Shown here: piece by piece, positions 33,005 through 45,460 of the stretch
Layout of the letters: every line of letters starts with the position of its first letter
How positions within the stretch are numbered: the stretch's first letter is position 1
Source: Toxotes chatareus
Taxonomy: Eukaryota; Chordata; Actinopteri; Toxotidae
DNA length: 64,000 bases
Reading direction: 5' to 3'
NCBI GenBank assembly: GCA_016801885.1
Contig: JAFBJY010000418.1
Span: forward strand, 1 to 64,000
The notes under the pieces: model-generated
What the model was told of the DNA's origin: nothing
What the model saw: the letters and a program-made list of their open reading frames with translations, nothing else
Database searches by the model: none
Translations under genes and position numbers: made by a program

Positions 33005-33171
33005 CCAGAGTCTCCACCCCCATTTTTCGGGACTCTGCAGAAAACCCCGGGGGGATTCACCCCCTGAATCCTGCAGGCCCTAAAACACTCAGGCCCCGGG
33101 TCTCTCAGATGGGGGGGTTTGGGATTTCCCAGAGCGGGGCCAGAGAAGCACACCCGGGGACCCCCGACAAA
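33005..33171 (-). pseudogene. NLRC3-like LRR exon, most 5' of three
   Basis: Minus strand: acceptor AG at 33,172-33,173 and donor GTCAGA at 32,999-33,004. Internal words CFSGPALGNPKPPHLRDPGPE and CRIQGV match SLASAL..PSHLRELDL and LQDSGV after small shifts. About 167 bp. It lies just left of the point where unit A homology starts. Confidence 0.65.
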
Positions 33172-35979
33172 CTGCACCCCCTTAACCTGAATAAAGGATA
33201 ACAGTTTAAAGATGAAAATCATTGATAATCCAATCAGATATGCCCCAATCAATGAGTTTCTCTCTAACATGGAAAGAGGATTGTGTCCTTCTGTTGCGGG
33301 GGATTCATCATGTCAGCCTTCTAAAATCATCCACATGTCACCCCATTAAACACACCTGTTCATGCCCCAACACACATTAATCAGTCAGGTCGGGTCATTG
33401 AGGATCAATATATTTAGTAGCTCAGTGGGTTTTGTGCAGTTAAAATGAGAAGCCCAAATTTTCTGGCTGGATCTAAAGAAACAGTCAGATGTCAGATGCA
33501 GATTAAATGAGTTGGGGGTTTCCCTTTTAACCTAAAATTTACAGTTCTTTTTGGAAATTCCAGCCTTTTTAAAACACGATTTGATTTGTGTTCATCATCA
33601 TCCCCTTATGATTTTAAACCGGTGAAAAAACCTGTTTGTTGAAGAGCTCTGCACCTGGGGCAGGTAGAAATGAGAGCTGTAGCAGAAGACCCGGGGTTTT
33701 TTGCTGCATTTTGATCTTCATGGGTGGGGTCTTTTACTGACATGTATCTGACCCCGAAACCCACTGTTGCACTGTCTTCTGTAATAAGTCCTGGGGGTGG
33801 TTCTGCCCTTTTGCCCTAACGCCCAGTCATGGGGCTGTTTTTGTCAGGGGAATCTGCTCTTTGGGAAAACTCTCTTACGGGAAATTGTTGCTCAGAGAAA
33901 AAAGACCCCCCGCTGAGCTTGTCCTCACCAGTTTGGTATCATAGGCTGGTGGGGGAAAGGGAAAGGTTAAACACATTTTATCATGTCCCCAAATTAAAAG
34001 CCCTATTTCCGGGATCCACAAGCTTCATTCAACTCAACGGGGCCCCCGGGAGCAAAAAGGGGTTTTTCATTCATAACAGAGTTTTAAAAACCTTTCCTAA
34101 ACCTGTCACCCAAAAGGGATTCTTCATTCCTCCATGTTTCATTTCTAGAGATTCAACAGTCAGATGATTTTTTTAAATAAAGGGGTTTGTTGGGAAACAC
34201 CCTTTTCACTTTCTATTCAGTTTACCTGCTCTAAACCCCCAAACCTTTTTTTTGGTCTAAAGGCCCCTTTCTTTTGAAAGTCAAAACAGAGCCCTTTTTC
34301 TCCTCTCCAGAAGCTCCAGAAGAATTCATGTCCCCACACACCCCCTACAGCCCCCAATTTCACGGGACTGATGGACCACAAACACATCCCCGGGAAGCTA
34401 AAAAATTTCCCTGTCCAAATGCCCCCCATCATGACCCCTGCCCCCTGTCCCCCTTTAAAAAACCCTGCTCAAGTTTTTTGATTTTTATTTGGGGGCCATG
34501 GAAAACCTTTTGGGAAAACTGAGAACTCTGATCTGACCCCATTTGCTATCAGGGGGCCGCCCATTAGAAAAAAACCCAATTTTCTTCCAGGATTTTTCCC
34601 CTTGACCCAGGGTTAATTTTTCCAGTTGAGGTTTTTCAGTAAAGTGAACGGGGCTGTTTTAAAAAGGTCTCTTTTTGACTACCTCATTTTTAAAAAGGGT
34701 AAAATTTTTGGGCGGGGCAACAATAATATTTTACCAAAAAAAAATCAAAATAAAACAAGGGAACCCCAATAAGGTTGAATTTTTTAAATAGGGAAAGGAG
34801 GGAAATTTTTTAAAAATTTGGGGTGGGAGAGGGAAAATAAATGGGTTTTTTGGAAAACACAAAACGGTTTCGGGAAGTTTTTTAAAAAAACAATGAAAAA
34901 CCCAAAAAAAAAGGTTTAATTCCCCCTTTCTTTTTTGATTAAAATCAAAGGGGTCTTTTTCTTTTAGGAAAGGAAATAAAAAATTTTGATTGGGAAAAAT
35001 TTTCACATAATTTTTTTAAGGTTTATATTTATTTTTAAAATCAACCCCTGCTTTAAATAGTGGAAAAAAGGGAAAAAACATTTCCCTATTTTAAAAAAAC
35101 GGGCCCAAAATTAAAAGGAAACCCCCAAAAACCGGGGTTTGTTCCGACAAAAAACCCCACATTTCTAAAAGAAACCCTTTTAATTCCATTTTAACATTTA
35201 AATAGATAATTTTTTTGGGAAATAAAAGGTTCATTTAAAAATTGGGCCAGGGTTTTAACTTTCGTTTCACGGGGTTTATAAAAAAAAATAACCGCTAACC
35301 CGGGCCAAAGGGTTGGCTTTCCCAGAACCCCGGGTTTTAAAAACCCAAAGGAAAAAAAAACCTTTGGGCCTGTCCAAGTGGCCAGAAGGGAAGTTTATGG
35401 GACAAACGATTTTGGGCCGGCAGCCGCCAACCCACAAAATTAAAGGCAAAAAAAAACCCCCCGTTAATATTTGAATAATAAATTGTTAAAATGAACTCCA
35501 AATTAAAACCTCCCCAAAAATGTCCATCCCCGACGGGTTTTTTTCCCAAGGAAATTATTGCTTTTTCCCTCCCGTTAAATTTTTTTTGATTAAAACTTGG
35601 CTATAAAAAAAAATAAACATTTTTGTTTTTATATTTTTTACCCGATTTTGGGTAAGTTGCAAGGGCTTTAGTTCCCCGGCAAAAACCCTTTTCCTTTCCT
35701 TTGTGACTGTTTTGCCGGCCTTTAAAAATAATTTCCCCCGGGGGAAAATAAATTTTTAACCCTTCATTATCAAATTTCTACCCTTTTAAACCCAGTTTTT
35801 TAAAATTTTGTCCAAAATTTTAAAACCCCTTCCAATTAAAATTACCCAAATTTAGAAAAGGCCCAATTTTTTTAAAAAATAAAATGGAACCCACCGGGGA
35901 AAGAAAGGTTTTTTTTTAACAAAATTATTTAAAATTATTCTTCCCCCCTGTTATTTTTTGCCTTCTTGGGAAAATTCTT

Positions 35980-36141
35980 CCTTTCAACGGGAAATAAAGG
36001 GTCCCCATCTCATTATCTAAAAAAAGACTAAAGGTTTTTTGAATCCCACCCTTGTTTTTTACCAGGTCCAGGTATCTAAATTTTTAGAGGACGGGGAAAG
36101 GCGAGAATAGGACAAATTCAAATTTCTCTCTGAGAGGTTAC
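35980..36141 (-). pseudogene. NLRC3-like LRR exon, unit B (counterpart of 3,081-3,245)
   Basis: Plus-strand text ACCAGGTCCAGGTATCTAAA and TCTCTGAGAGGTTACCCTGCT matches the unit A exon in order. Distorted, with no usable frame. Confidence 0.6.
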
Positions 36142-37118
36142 CCTGCTAAATTTGAAAAAGGAAACAATGAAAAAAAAGTCAAATAACATTTTGTGTTAAA
36201 AGGACAATCAAAGGAACAAAACCCCAGTTTGTTCTGCAGCTCAAAACAAACTAACGGGCCTGTTTTTAAAAAACGGGGCCCAACATCAAACAAGATTTGT
36301 TGGGGAAGCGAAATATCAGCTTTTTATCCCCCTTTCAACCAATGAGGAGTTTCTCCCGGGTGATCATTTTTCATTGGCTCTGATTCTCAACAAGTTGGAG
36401 AAAATGACAGAAATTGGACACATTAAAGTAAAAAAAGGGGCCAGACAAGGCTGTAAAAATTTTGGGAATCAGACATTTTTTTTTTCTTCAGGCCCCAAAA
36501 CACATTGACTTTAAAATATAAAAAGGATACAAAACAGTCAATGACTGAAAAATGATTCTGTTTTTTCTATATTAAATTTTAATTTCAATTTGATTGAATT
36601 TTTTTATAGCCCTTCCAATCAAAATTGTCTCAAAGCGCTTTACAGAGCACTTAAGGTGACAGTGGAAAAAAAAACCCTCCTTTTGATGGCGGGACTGGGT
36701 GAAAGGGGGGAAAAAGGAGGAAGACAGGACAGCTGGGAATAAAGAGAGGAGGAGAAGGACAGGGAAGATATAAACATGACAATGTTAGAGGGTAAACAAT
36801 CAGATTACAGAAAAAAGAGTGGATATTTTGGGCCCCAGCAGATTCGTTATGATAAAAAACAGAGCACAGAAGAAAAAAAGTTTGTCATGTTTGGGAATTA
36901 TTTACTTACATCTATACTGATGTAAACCTGCTCAAATTAAAAGGAGATTTTGGCTCTTTAATGTAGGATCCATTTTTTTAATTCAGATTCAATGTGGGCT
37001 CAAAAGCTCAAGATGATAAAAAGGAAAATTAAAAAAGGGAGGGGAAATTTTATTTTCCCCTCCCAATAAAATAAAGTCTTTATAAATGATGAATAAATCC
37101 CCCCATCTATACACTTAC

Positions 37119-37800
37119 AGAGCTTTGTTAGGGGCTTTGACACTGGCAGCAGCGAAGAGCCTTCTGAAGAATTTTTAAAGGTTAAACAAAATCCAGATCT
37201 TTTTTTTGATGACAGTAAGATGAAAAACCCAAAGAGCTGACCACTGAGCGGGGGAGACAGTTCATCTGGGGGAGGCGCCCTGAACTCGGGGTTTTTGGAT
37301 CTGCCCAAATTGAGAAACCCACCCAGTTCTTTCCAGACAGTGGGGAAAAGGTTGATGCTTTGCTTTTGCAGGGGTTCTTTTAATCTTCTTCTTGATGTAT
37401 TGGACTGTTTGCTGATTGGCCCGTGAGCCACTTTTCGTGTCCGAAACCCTTGGGGGGAGTCTGGGCTGGTCTGCAGGAAAGACCCAGGAGGAAAGGGGGG
37501 AACCCCGGGGGGTCCCTTTGGACTCTGTGGGCCTTTTCCACAGCCCTCTGGGGGAAACTGTGTTGGGTCAGGTTTGTCTCTAAAAAATTTAGACCACCCG
37601 GGGGGTTATTTTTTTCCCGAAAGAATTGACTCCCGACTTGTTTAAGGTCAGATGGACATGGGGCAGCCAGAAACCCTGAAGACCAGATGGAATAAACAGA
37701 AAACCTAGTCCTGGTAAGGGCCCTTTTCCTTTTTAAAAACCTTTTGAACACTCCCCGAGTCACTTTAGGGGTGCCCCTGATATCGATCCCCTCTGTCAGG
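37119..37800 (-). pseudogene. NLRC3-like post-NACHT helical region, unit B
   Basis: Minus-strand words SKQSNTSRRRLK (an alternate frame of QTVQYIKKKIEE), INLFPTVWKELG and LLPVSKPLTKL occur in a 143-codon frame. Further upstream are FLAAPCPSDLKQVGSQFF and QSANSPIHQEED, which correspond to unit A positions 4,220-4,883. The GTAAGT donor after the LLPVSK block is preserved. Confidence 0.7.
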
Positions 37801-38650
37801 CCCCCTTCAGAAGATCAGGTTTTCCTTTTTGCAGCTGCTCAAAAACCAGTTTTCCCCGGGCTCAATCATCTTTCCTGGTCTTGGGCTCCAGTGTGGATCT
37901 GTCTCACTCTTCCCCATACTTAACATTCTTCAGTTTGGGGCCGAAACCACCAGGAATGGATTAAAAACTCAGTTTGGGGTCTTGGGGGCCCTCCTCCCCC
38001 TCTGGACAACAAATCCTCCAGAAATGTAGCAGGATCCAGCAGAAGGAAACCGGGGGTGTCCCCGATGTGGGGGGCTTTCCCTAAATCTTGATGTAGGGGA
38101 TGATCCTTCTGGCCTGCTCCTCCTTCCCCTGAACCTCTTCCCAAATACCCCCCCTTCTTGGGGCAGTGAACCCCCCACCTCTGTCCCATGTCAACACACC
38201 CGGGGGGGATCCCCGATTACGTTGGTGTGTGGTTATCCAGAGGCAGACAGGGGAAAACAGCCCCCAAAGAGGGTTTTTCAGCAGCACATCCACTGGGGGG
38301 TTTGGGCTCTGTAACATCAGTCAGGGTCTCAGGTTTTAGTCCAGGAAATAACCTCATCCAGACCCGATGAAAGAACCCGGACCCTTCAAAACCGAAGTCC
38401 TGCTTCTTTGGGTTTTAAAAGGGAAAGAGAAAAGTTCCCCCGCTGAACTTTTTCTTTCAAAAATTCAGCCCCCTGAACGTAATGGGAAATGTGGAAAGTA
38501 AATTCCCGGTTGGTTTTGTTTTAGGTTTAGAGTCAAAATTTTGTGTTAAGACTGTTTTCCCAATCCAAACCCCCTTTTTCATCACTGTTCTAATTTCCGT
38601 CTCTTCCAGGTGAGGCTTTAAAATTTTCTTCTTGGGTTGATGCTTGTTTC
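37800..38650 (-). pseudogene. NLRC3-like NACHT domain, unit B
   Basis: Minus strand. The segment equivalent to FTDPQKEEYFRKRFREEEQARRI is visible in pieces (RGRRSRPEGSSP, EEVQGKEEQARRIIPYIKI near 38,081-38,180), and WIGKTV-like Walker A text lies near 38,545-38,575 (plus strand GACTGTTTTCCCAATCC). Distortion prevents any judgement on whether the catalytic residues are conserved. Confidence 0.65.
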
Positions 38651-38689
38651 TGGTCTGGCGGCCCTGGGTGCTGTTTCAATCTGTCTTTA

Positions 38690-39240
38690 TCAAGGTTTAT
38701 CAACCTCTCCCGTCCCCCCCTCTGGTGTAGAGCTCTTGGAGATCAAATTTAGAAGGGGGGTTTCCCTGCTTTAAAATCCCCCAAAAACACACTGGGAAAA
38801 ATTTTTTAGAGAAAATTTGTTCCTTCCGAAAAAAAAATTCCCGAATGAACAAACAAAAACAACATCAGTGACTGTTCATGGGAAAAGACATTTTCATCCC
38901 AAAAAACACACATGAACTTTTTATTCCCTCCCTGTCTTGGGGACGGTAGGGGTCTCATTTGTCCATCATGTTGAATCTTTTGAAATCCTTTCCTTTCTGT
39001 GTGCAGAAGCCCGCCAGCACCCCCTGCTTCATTCTCCTCAGGAAGTTCCCCCCGGGTCTTCCAAAACCCTCTGCTGCTCCCCCCCTCTGCTCTTGATCCT
39101 CAAAGTTTAAAAACTTCCTATCCCCCCCTCTGACTCTCTGAGTTTTGGGGAATCTGGGTAAACCCTGGGCTTCTTCATTTCCCTTTTTCACAAAAGTAAC
39201 AATGTTCTCCTCCAACAGCTGGAACCAAAAAAACTAAAGG
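38690..39240 (-). pseudogene. NLRC3-like FISNA region, unit B
   Basis: An 86-codon minus-strand frame (38,955-39,215) begins MEENIVTFVKKGNEEAQG and ends with EDQEQRGGAAEGFGRPGGNFLRRMKQG. It covers the FISNA segments that in unit A are split between frames. The LEENxVTFVK start is the family-typical one. Confidence 0.7.
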
Positions 39241-39889
39241 GAAACAATCCCAAAATAAAACCATGGAGCCAAACATTAGATCCCTGTTGGACAACCCCCC
39301 AAAAAACTCTTTAAAAAATGCTGGTTTGGGGAGACTGAGCACTGGGAAAATTTTGAAAAAAACCCGGGCCCTCCCGGGGGAACTAAGAATTAAACTCTAT
39401 TTTTTGCAGCATCTGTGGGTTTTTTGCTTTAAACAAACAACAGCTGCTTTTTTGTTCTGTTGGGGCTGTCCAAATTAAAGCAAAAACTACTTGGGTGACA
39501 TTCTCAATGAAGGGGGAAACAAGCAATTTTAAATTTTATGACCCAAGTCATCACAACATTCCCTTTTTAAAAAGATGAGTTTTGGGGCTCACACTGGGTT
39601 TTACAGGGAAATTTTCACCTCTGCTACAGGACACTAAACACAAACACTGGAACTGGATAGGTGCTGGAGGTTAAAGGGGGGTTTTAAATTCTGATGTGAA
39701 TGACACATATAAGAACATAAAACGGTTTTTCTTGAAAAAGAAACATCCTTTCCACTAAAAACCTGTGTTTTAACCCGTTATTTCATATACTGTGTCATTC
39801 ATGGAAAAACCCGGGGACAAAACAAAACATCTTTCATAAAAAAGTTATACAGGACAGCTGTCTGATACATTTTAAACTCATGCAGCCAC

Positions 39890-40025
39890 TTCTTTGGGGG
39901 AGGGTCCTTTTAAAAATGGGTTTATGCTTTACCTGTCCTCTTTCATGGGCCAAAAGCTGGGCCCAGGTCCCTGTTCAGGTCCAGGCCAGCAAGTCTTTTG
40001 TGCTGTTTCTCTGGCCTTCAAAAAC
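39890..40025 (-). pseudogene. NLRC3-like N-terminal exon, unit B
   Basis: The minus-strand words GPGPEQGPGPS in one frame correspond to unit A's DSAGPGPEHGPG and PSCVSM pieces. The three-C run here keeps the frame that unit A loses. The rest is smeared (W-P-M-K in place of CVSMK). Confidence 0.6.
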
Positions 40026-40059
40026 AAACACACAGAGCTTTGAGGTGAATAATGATGGC

Positions 40060-42050
40060 GTTGTAGCAGGATGAGATGTTTGTTTCCCCCCGGGGCGCCG
40101 TTTTGTTCACCTAGTCCCGTTGGGTTTTTCACCGCATGAGGGCACTTTTATAAAAAGTGTTTTGGGGGCCCTCTGACCCTCTCTTTTTCCTGGGTCGGGC
40201 CCGCTTCCCCGGTTGCCCTTCTTCCCCTCACCGTCGTTTGGCGCAGACGCCGGACGGCCGGTCTTTCACCGACGTGCGCGGCGTGGGGTTTTTCCCCCGG
40301 CCGCAAAAAGCCGCAGGTTGCCGTTTGCCTCCACTCGTGCTGAAGAGCACCCTTTTCCCTTCCCCCTCCCGTAAGATGATCACCGTAACCTCATCGGCAC
40401 GCGCGGGTTGTTTTGGGGATTTAAGGAGTATTTGTAACCGGCTTTAAACCTTTTTTCCGTTTTATCCCCAGGGACTCATTTGCCCTGCCTTGTCCTGTCT
40501 GGTCGGAGCAGGAAACACCGCTGCTTTTCTGTGCTTTGCTGTGCTTGGGTTGTCCTGTCTTACTGGGGTTTTTTTTCCCCTTTCCCCTTTGGGTTGCCGG
40601 GCCTTTTAAAGGGCCCGGGGTTGCTGCCGGGGGCTGCGCAGGGACAACCAATTTCCCCCCGACGTGGATATTGAATAGGCAGTTTGTCCCTTTTGGGCCT
40701 GGGCTTTTTTAAAACAAAGCACGCTGGGTTGCTCCTCCCTTTAAATTTCCCCCTTTCCTTTTCTGAATTTAGTTAGAATGGGTTTTGGGAAATTTTTTGA
40801 AATTTTTTTTTCCTTATAGCTTTTTTTTTGGGGTTGAAAAGGGTTTTTTTATTAAATATCCGGAAATTAGGTCCTGGGGGTGCTTTTTCCCCCCTTTTTT
40901 TTTTTTTTTTCCTTTTTTTCTTGTTTGATCTTTTAAATTTTGGTTTTAATTTCCCCGATATTCAGTTTTTGGTTTTTTTTTTTCCCTTAATTTATTTTCT
41001 TTGTTTTTCACAAGAATTTTAGTTATGTTTTATTGGGGCTTTGATTAATCCAAATTGATTTATTGTTTCTTTTCTTTTTTTTTGTTTTTTATTGGGTTTT
41101 TTTTTTTTTTTCTTGTGGGGAGGGGTCATTTTACTTTTGTCCCCTTTTTAGTGGCGAAGCTAAAGGGGGGGCGGTCGTGGGCCGGGGGGTGGTTTCCCCT
41201 TTTTTCCTGTCGTTGGGCCCCCCTTGGGCCCGGGGTTTTTTTAAGTGTGTGTGATGTGTGGCTGGGGTGATAATTTTTTTTGTATTTTGGGATCCCCACC
41301 TTTCCCCAGCTGGCCCCCCGGGAAGCCTCCCCCTGATAGGGTCTCCCCCCCTTTTTGTCCCTTTCAAAAAAGTGTTTTATAGTATTTTTTAAAACTCTGT
41401 GTATGTTGTGTGAAAGGGGGTTTTTAAAGTTTTTTGCCAGGGTGTCAACTATTTTGAATAAAGGATATTGATTATTGTTTTTCAATTCTGGGCCCGTTTT
41501 AAAACCAACCTGGGGGCCTTAAAAACGTACAATTGTCTAAAAATATTTTTGGGTTAAAAATTTCCCAAAGGGGGGGTTGTCCCGGCTTATAGGTTGTTCC
41601 AAAATTGGGGGGTTGCAGTGCTCATACTATTTTGCCACCCCCCCCTTTTTTATCCCCTTATTTCTTCCCCCCTTGGGTGCCACACCCCAGGGTGTGAGTG
41701 CTGAGCCTGACATGGAGAAAACATGGAAGGGGGATCCTCATCTCACCTCCGGTTTTTTTCTGGGTCTCATGGTCCCCACACAGACTGCTTTTTGGGGGGG
41801 GCCCCCCCCTGTCCTCAACTGATTTTTTTTATGCTGAATTCAACCACATCGCTCACACACACTTTTTTACCTTCATCTGGGGAGAAAACACAAATCATTC
41901 ATTAAAAATCAGCTGAACTGAACCCTGACACTAAAAAAAAAAATGATAAAAAAGGGTTTTATAAAAAAATAAACCTCTCATTTTTGGTTTTGTCAGTGTG
42001 AAAAAAAAGTCAAATTTTTAAAAGTATAAACGTTTTGGGGCCCCTTTTTT
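40060..42050. other. GC-rich and T-rich non-coding block, unit B
   Basis: Counterpart of 7,180-9,120. The GC-rich core is at 40,240-40,300 and the T-rich part at 40,800-41,110. No gene recognised. Confidence 0.4.
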
Positions 42051-42059
42051 TCAAACCAC

Positions 42060-43530
42060 TTACAATTTTCCAAAAACAATTTGTTTTTCAATGATAGTCC
42101 CAAGATATTTGTAAGACTGCCCTACTCAATGGTCTGACCCTTTTTACTTACCTTTGGGGCCTTTGGGGGTTTCCCTCCTAAAATCAATGAGCATATCTTT
42201 TGGTTTTTTGTAAATTTGGGTGGGGAGGATTCCCACCACTGAACTAAATCAAACTGGTCCATGGCTGTCCAATTAAAATCACAGCACCCCTTTTTTGATG
42301 CTTCTTTCTGTCATGTTTTGTTTGAACATGTTTGTGTATAAATGAACAATAGTGGTAAAACCCAAACCCCTTTGGGAAAACAGTGGAAGAACACCTTTTT
42401 GGGCAGGGGCAATGGTTTACCCCCACTCTCCCGTGTCCTGCCCAAATTGACCCAGAATCCAACCCCCCCCGAAATTTTTTAAATCAAAAATGTTGTAGGA
42501 GCCTTTCAACCAGTGCATGTTCAGTTTGCTTCAGGACCTCAGATCGACCAGTTTTTAAAAAATTTTATTCAAATTGAAGTCAAAACCTTACTGGTCTTTA
42601 AGTTTATGTTTCGGGTTCCCGAGTTTTTCAAAAACAAAGGTCAAACTACAATAAAAAAATTCAGAGCATTTCCAGCTCTGTGTCTGATTCCAACCATCTA
42701 AAAGAAAGAGTACTGAGCCCTGTGCTCTGAAGGCCTGCAGAGTTTTTTACTTGCCCCGGGAAACCCAAATTTGTTTGCTGTTTAATGACTGGTCCATGGT
42801 TTGTTCTTTGGAAAAATTTTTAAAAAACACTTACAGGGAATGATCATATCATTGCAAAAAACCATGTATGAGAAAAGCCGACCACCAATGAGTCCAAATC
42901 AAAATTGGCCCCACACTCCCAAAGCCCCTTTTTTTAGAGCTTGGGTGAGTGGAGGATTGTTCTGAATGTTTTAATTGAAAAGTTAATGTTTAATTTTTAA
43001 AAAGTTCTGATATAAACCATTTTTTTGGTTAAATGTTTTAATACCCCAAGATGTACTGTGCTGTGCACTTAGGGTTAAGGATATCACTTTGTTATGTCAA
43101 AAGCTGAAACCCCTGGTTTGTTTTTTCAGAAAATGGGGTTTCCCAAAACAATCAAAAAATTGAAAACAGAATTTGGGAAAAAAAGATGTCAGCCTGCAAA
43201 AAGACCATGTATGAGCATGTTATGTCCACCAATGAGTCCAAATCATCCCCACAGGACTGTGTGATAACATCCCAGACCGTGCAGTAAAACATCCCTGGAG
43301 GCAGAGCACCAACTCATCTGTCCAGACCTTTATGTACCTGATCTTTTCTTCGCCGCCCTGTTTAAAACAGTTTTATATGTGGGCAGCAAATGAACACAGC
43401 TGTGATCAGAGGAGGGAGAGTAAGAGATTTGTAGGCCCCCTGTATCGACCCATAGCACAGGTTCAGTGTCTTTTCCCACCTGATTGGACAGGAGACATAC
43501 TGGTAAAAGTGTCTTATTCAGAGTCACGTG
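42060..43530 (-). mobile_element. Decayed non-LTR retrotransposon (L2/CR1-like), unit B
   Basis: Counterpart of 9,120-11,225. The endonuclease end SSDHSCVHLLPTYKTVLNR lies at 43,330-43,527 on the minus strand. Next to it the clean stretch at 43,198-43,255 gives DDLDSLVDITCSYMVF in one frame. A second linker copy lies at about 42,830-42,905, as in unit A, and RT text near 42,085-42,200. About 460 bp of the unit A element, including the inverted fragment, is missing here. Confidence 0.7.
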
Positions 43531-45460
43531 GTTAAAATCCTTTCATATCTTTCACAAATGATTCAGAGACGACCATTTCCATTCACTGACACACAGATGG
43601 ACTGAGATCCACTGATTTTATCTGAAAATCTGTTTGTCTGCAGTGTTTCTGTAGAAAATGACTTTATGAAACAAGCTGCAGGTGATTATTCCACACAAAA
43701 CAACTGAGACTCAGTTCATTTCTCCTCAATATTATTCCAGGGGCCCTTTGAGTTGGGGCCCCTGGCACTTTCCTGCCTTTTCTAATAGTAAAGGCTGAAC
43801 TATATGAAGCAGCAACAACAAGCCAAAAACAAACCAAACAGCAGAGACACAGATAGACATCAATAAAAACAACAAATATGTCCTGACAGTTTTTCTGTTT
43901 GTACTGCGACCAGCCACAGAGATATAATCACCTATCAGAGCCGCTGAGATGCTTTATTGTGAGAGTATTTATGGATTTGGGTCTTTATCATCTAATTCAT
44001 CAGGTAGAGTTTGTCCTGATAGGACCAGGAGCCCTCTGACTCTGTGGATGAAGTGTTAAGTGCCTCTCTGAAAATCACATAGAGCCTGAAAAACCCTGTC
44101 AGTCCCTCTGAGCTCAGTCCCCAGAGTTCATCTAATGACAGAGAAAGTCAGAGCTGTTCTCCAGCCACTGTGAGCAGCGGGTCAAGGGGCCCCCCCTCCA
44201 CAGGCTGATTCAGGCCCGGAAAAAGCTGCCTTTAGTCAAAGGGAAGTGGAGCCACAGACTAACAAAGGCCCGTGTTCAGCTACTTTACCATCATTTTCCC
44301 CTGCTTTTTACTCTGACTCCCCCCCGCTTCTACTGCAGATATCCACACAACCCAAAGGCCCCGGGTAATGACGGTCCTCCTCCCGGGTTTATCCGACTTC
44401 GAAATGACAACCCCGGTCAACAACTAAAGTATAAAAAAAAACCCAAAAAACATCCAAAAAAAAATTTGAACATCAGGGTAATTTTAGCTAACTACAAAAA
44501 GCTGGGGTTAAAAAAAAAAATTTGGGGCATTTTCCTTCAGACAGAAAATCATTTCGCCCCAAACTTGGGGCAAAGGAAAGAAAATTTCAGAAACCGTGGG
44601 GTACAGGATGGGAATTCCAACTCTTTTTTAAAAAGCCGGGCCTTTGGCTCAGAAACAGAAAACAAAAAACTTTTTTTAATCTCGTGAAAATTCTTTTAAA
44701 AGGGGCAAACTCCCCAAATTTAAAATAAGAAAAGAAGAAAAATTTTAAGAAAAGATGTATCTAAAAAAAAAGGTCCTTTTAGATTTTATTTATTTTTTTT
44801 ATTCTGGCTCAAAAAGAATTTTCCCAAAATAAGTAAAAACCCCGTGTAAAATGAAAATTAAAAAATAAAAAAAACATTGTAATTTTTAAAATTTATTATT
44901 TAAAAAAAATCCCCATCCCCAATTTGAGAAAAAAAATCCCAACTTGATTGGATGTATAATATTTTTAAATTCTTTTAATTTTTCAGTGAAACAACAAGAA
45001 ACAAAAATCACTGAAAATATAAATGAAAATGTGTAAAACAAAAATAAAATAGCATCCAGGGTAACAGTTTTTTGCTCATCTTTAAAAAAAGATTGACATT
45101 AAAAAACCCAAAGCCCCAGATTTGGGGGGTTTATCCTGGGGGTGTCTGCCCCCTCCCCCCCCCCTGCTCCCGGGGGACACACAGACACTACCCACAAATG
45201 TAGTTGATAATTTTGCAGCGAAAACAAAAAAAAAAAAACAAAACAATCCGGGTCTGACTGGGGGTGGCTCGGGTGGTTTACTTCCAAAAATCCTGCTCTA
45301 AGAGCCCTTTCTTTTCGCCTCCCAAAACATCACTCCTTCCCCAACACTCACCCCTTTTTAAGAGCACTGTCTCTGCCCCTTGGGTGATGTCAAAATAGAT
45401 GAGGGGCTGCACCAGTGTCCCCGTGTAGGACAAAGGGCACACTTGGGCATAGTTCCCTAA
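43530..45460. other. Non-coding, unit B; clean until about 44,160 then distorted
   Basis: Counterpart of 11,230-13,312. No gene recognised. It contains the least distorted B sequence. Confidence 0.4.

Larger units (their letters stand above)
31670..40030 (-). pseudogene. NLRC3-like FISNA-NACHT-LRR gene, unit B
   Basis: Counterpart of the unit A gene with more of its 3' end visible. From 5' to 3' on the minus strand: N-terminal exon (about 39,890-40,025), FISNA (38,690-39,240), NACHT (37,780-38,640), post-NACHT helical region ending at a GTAAGT donor at 37,113-37,118, one LRR exon (about 35,980-36,141) and three further LRR exons at 33,005-33,171, 32,566-32,729 and 31,670-31,826. The reading frame is broken throughout, but much of the damage is base smearing, so the real state of this copy is unknown. 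At 39,200-39,225 it reads LEENIVTFVK in one frame, closer to the intact family than unit A. No B30.2 domain exon was seen downstream. Confidence 0.75.
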
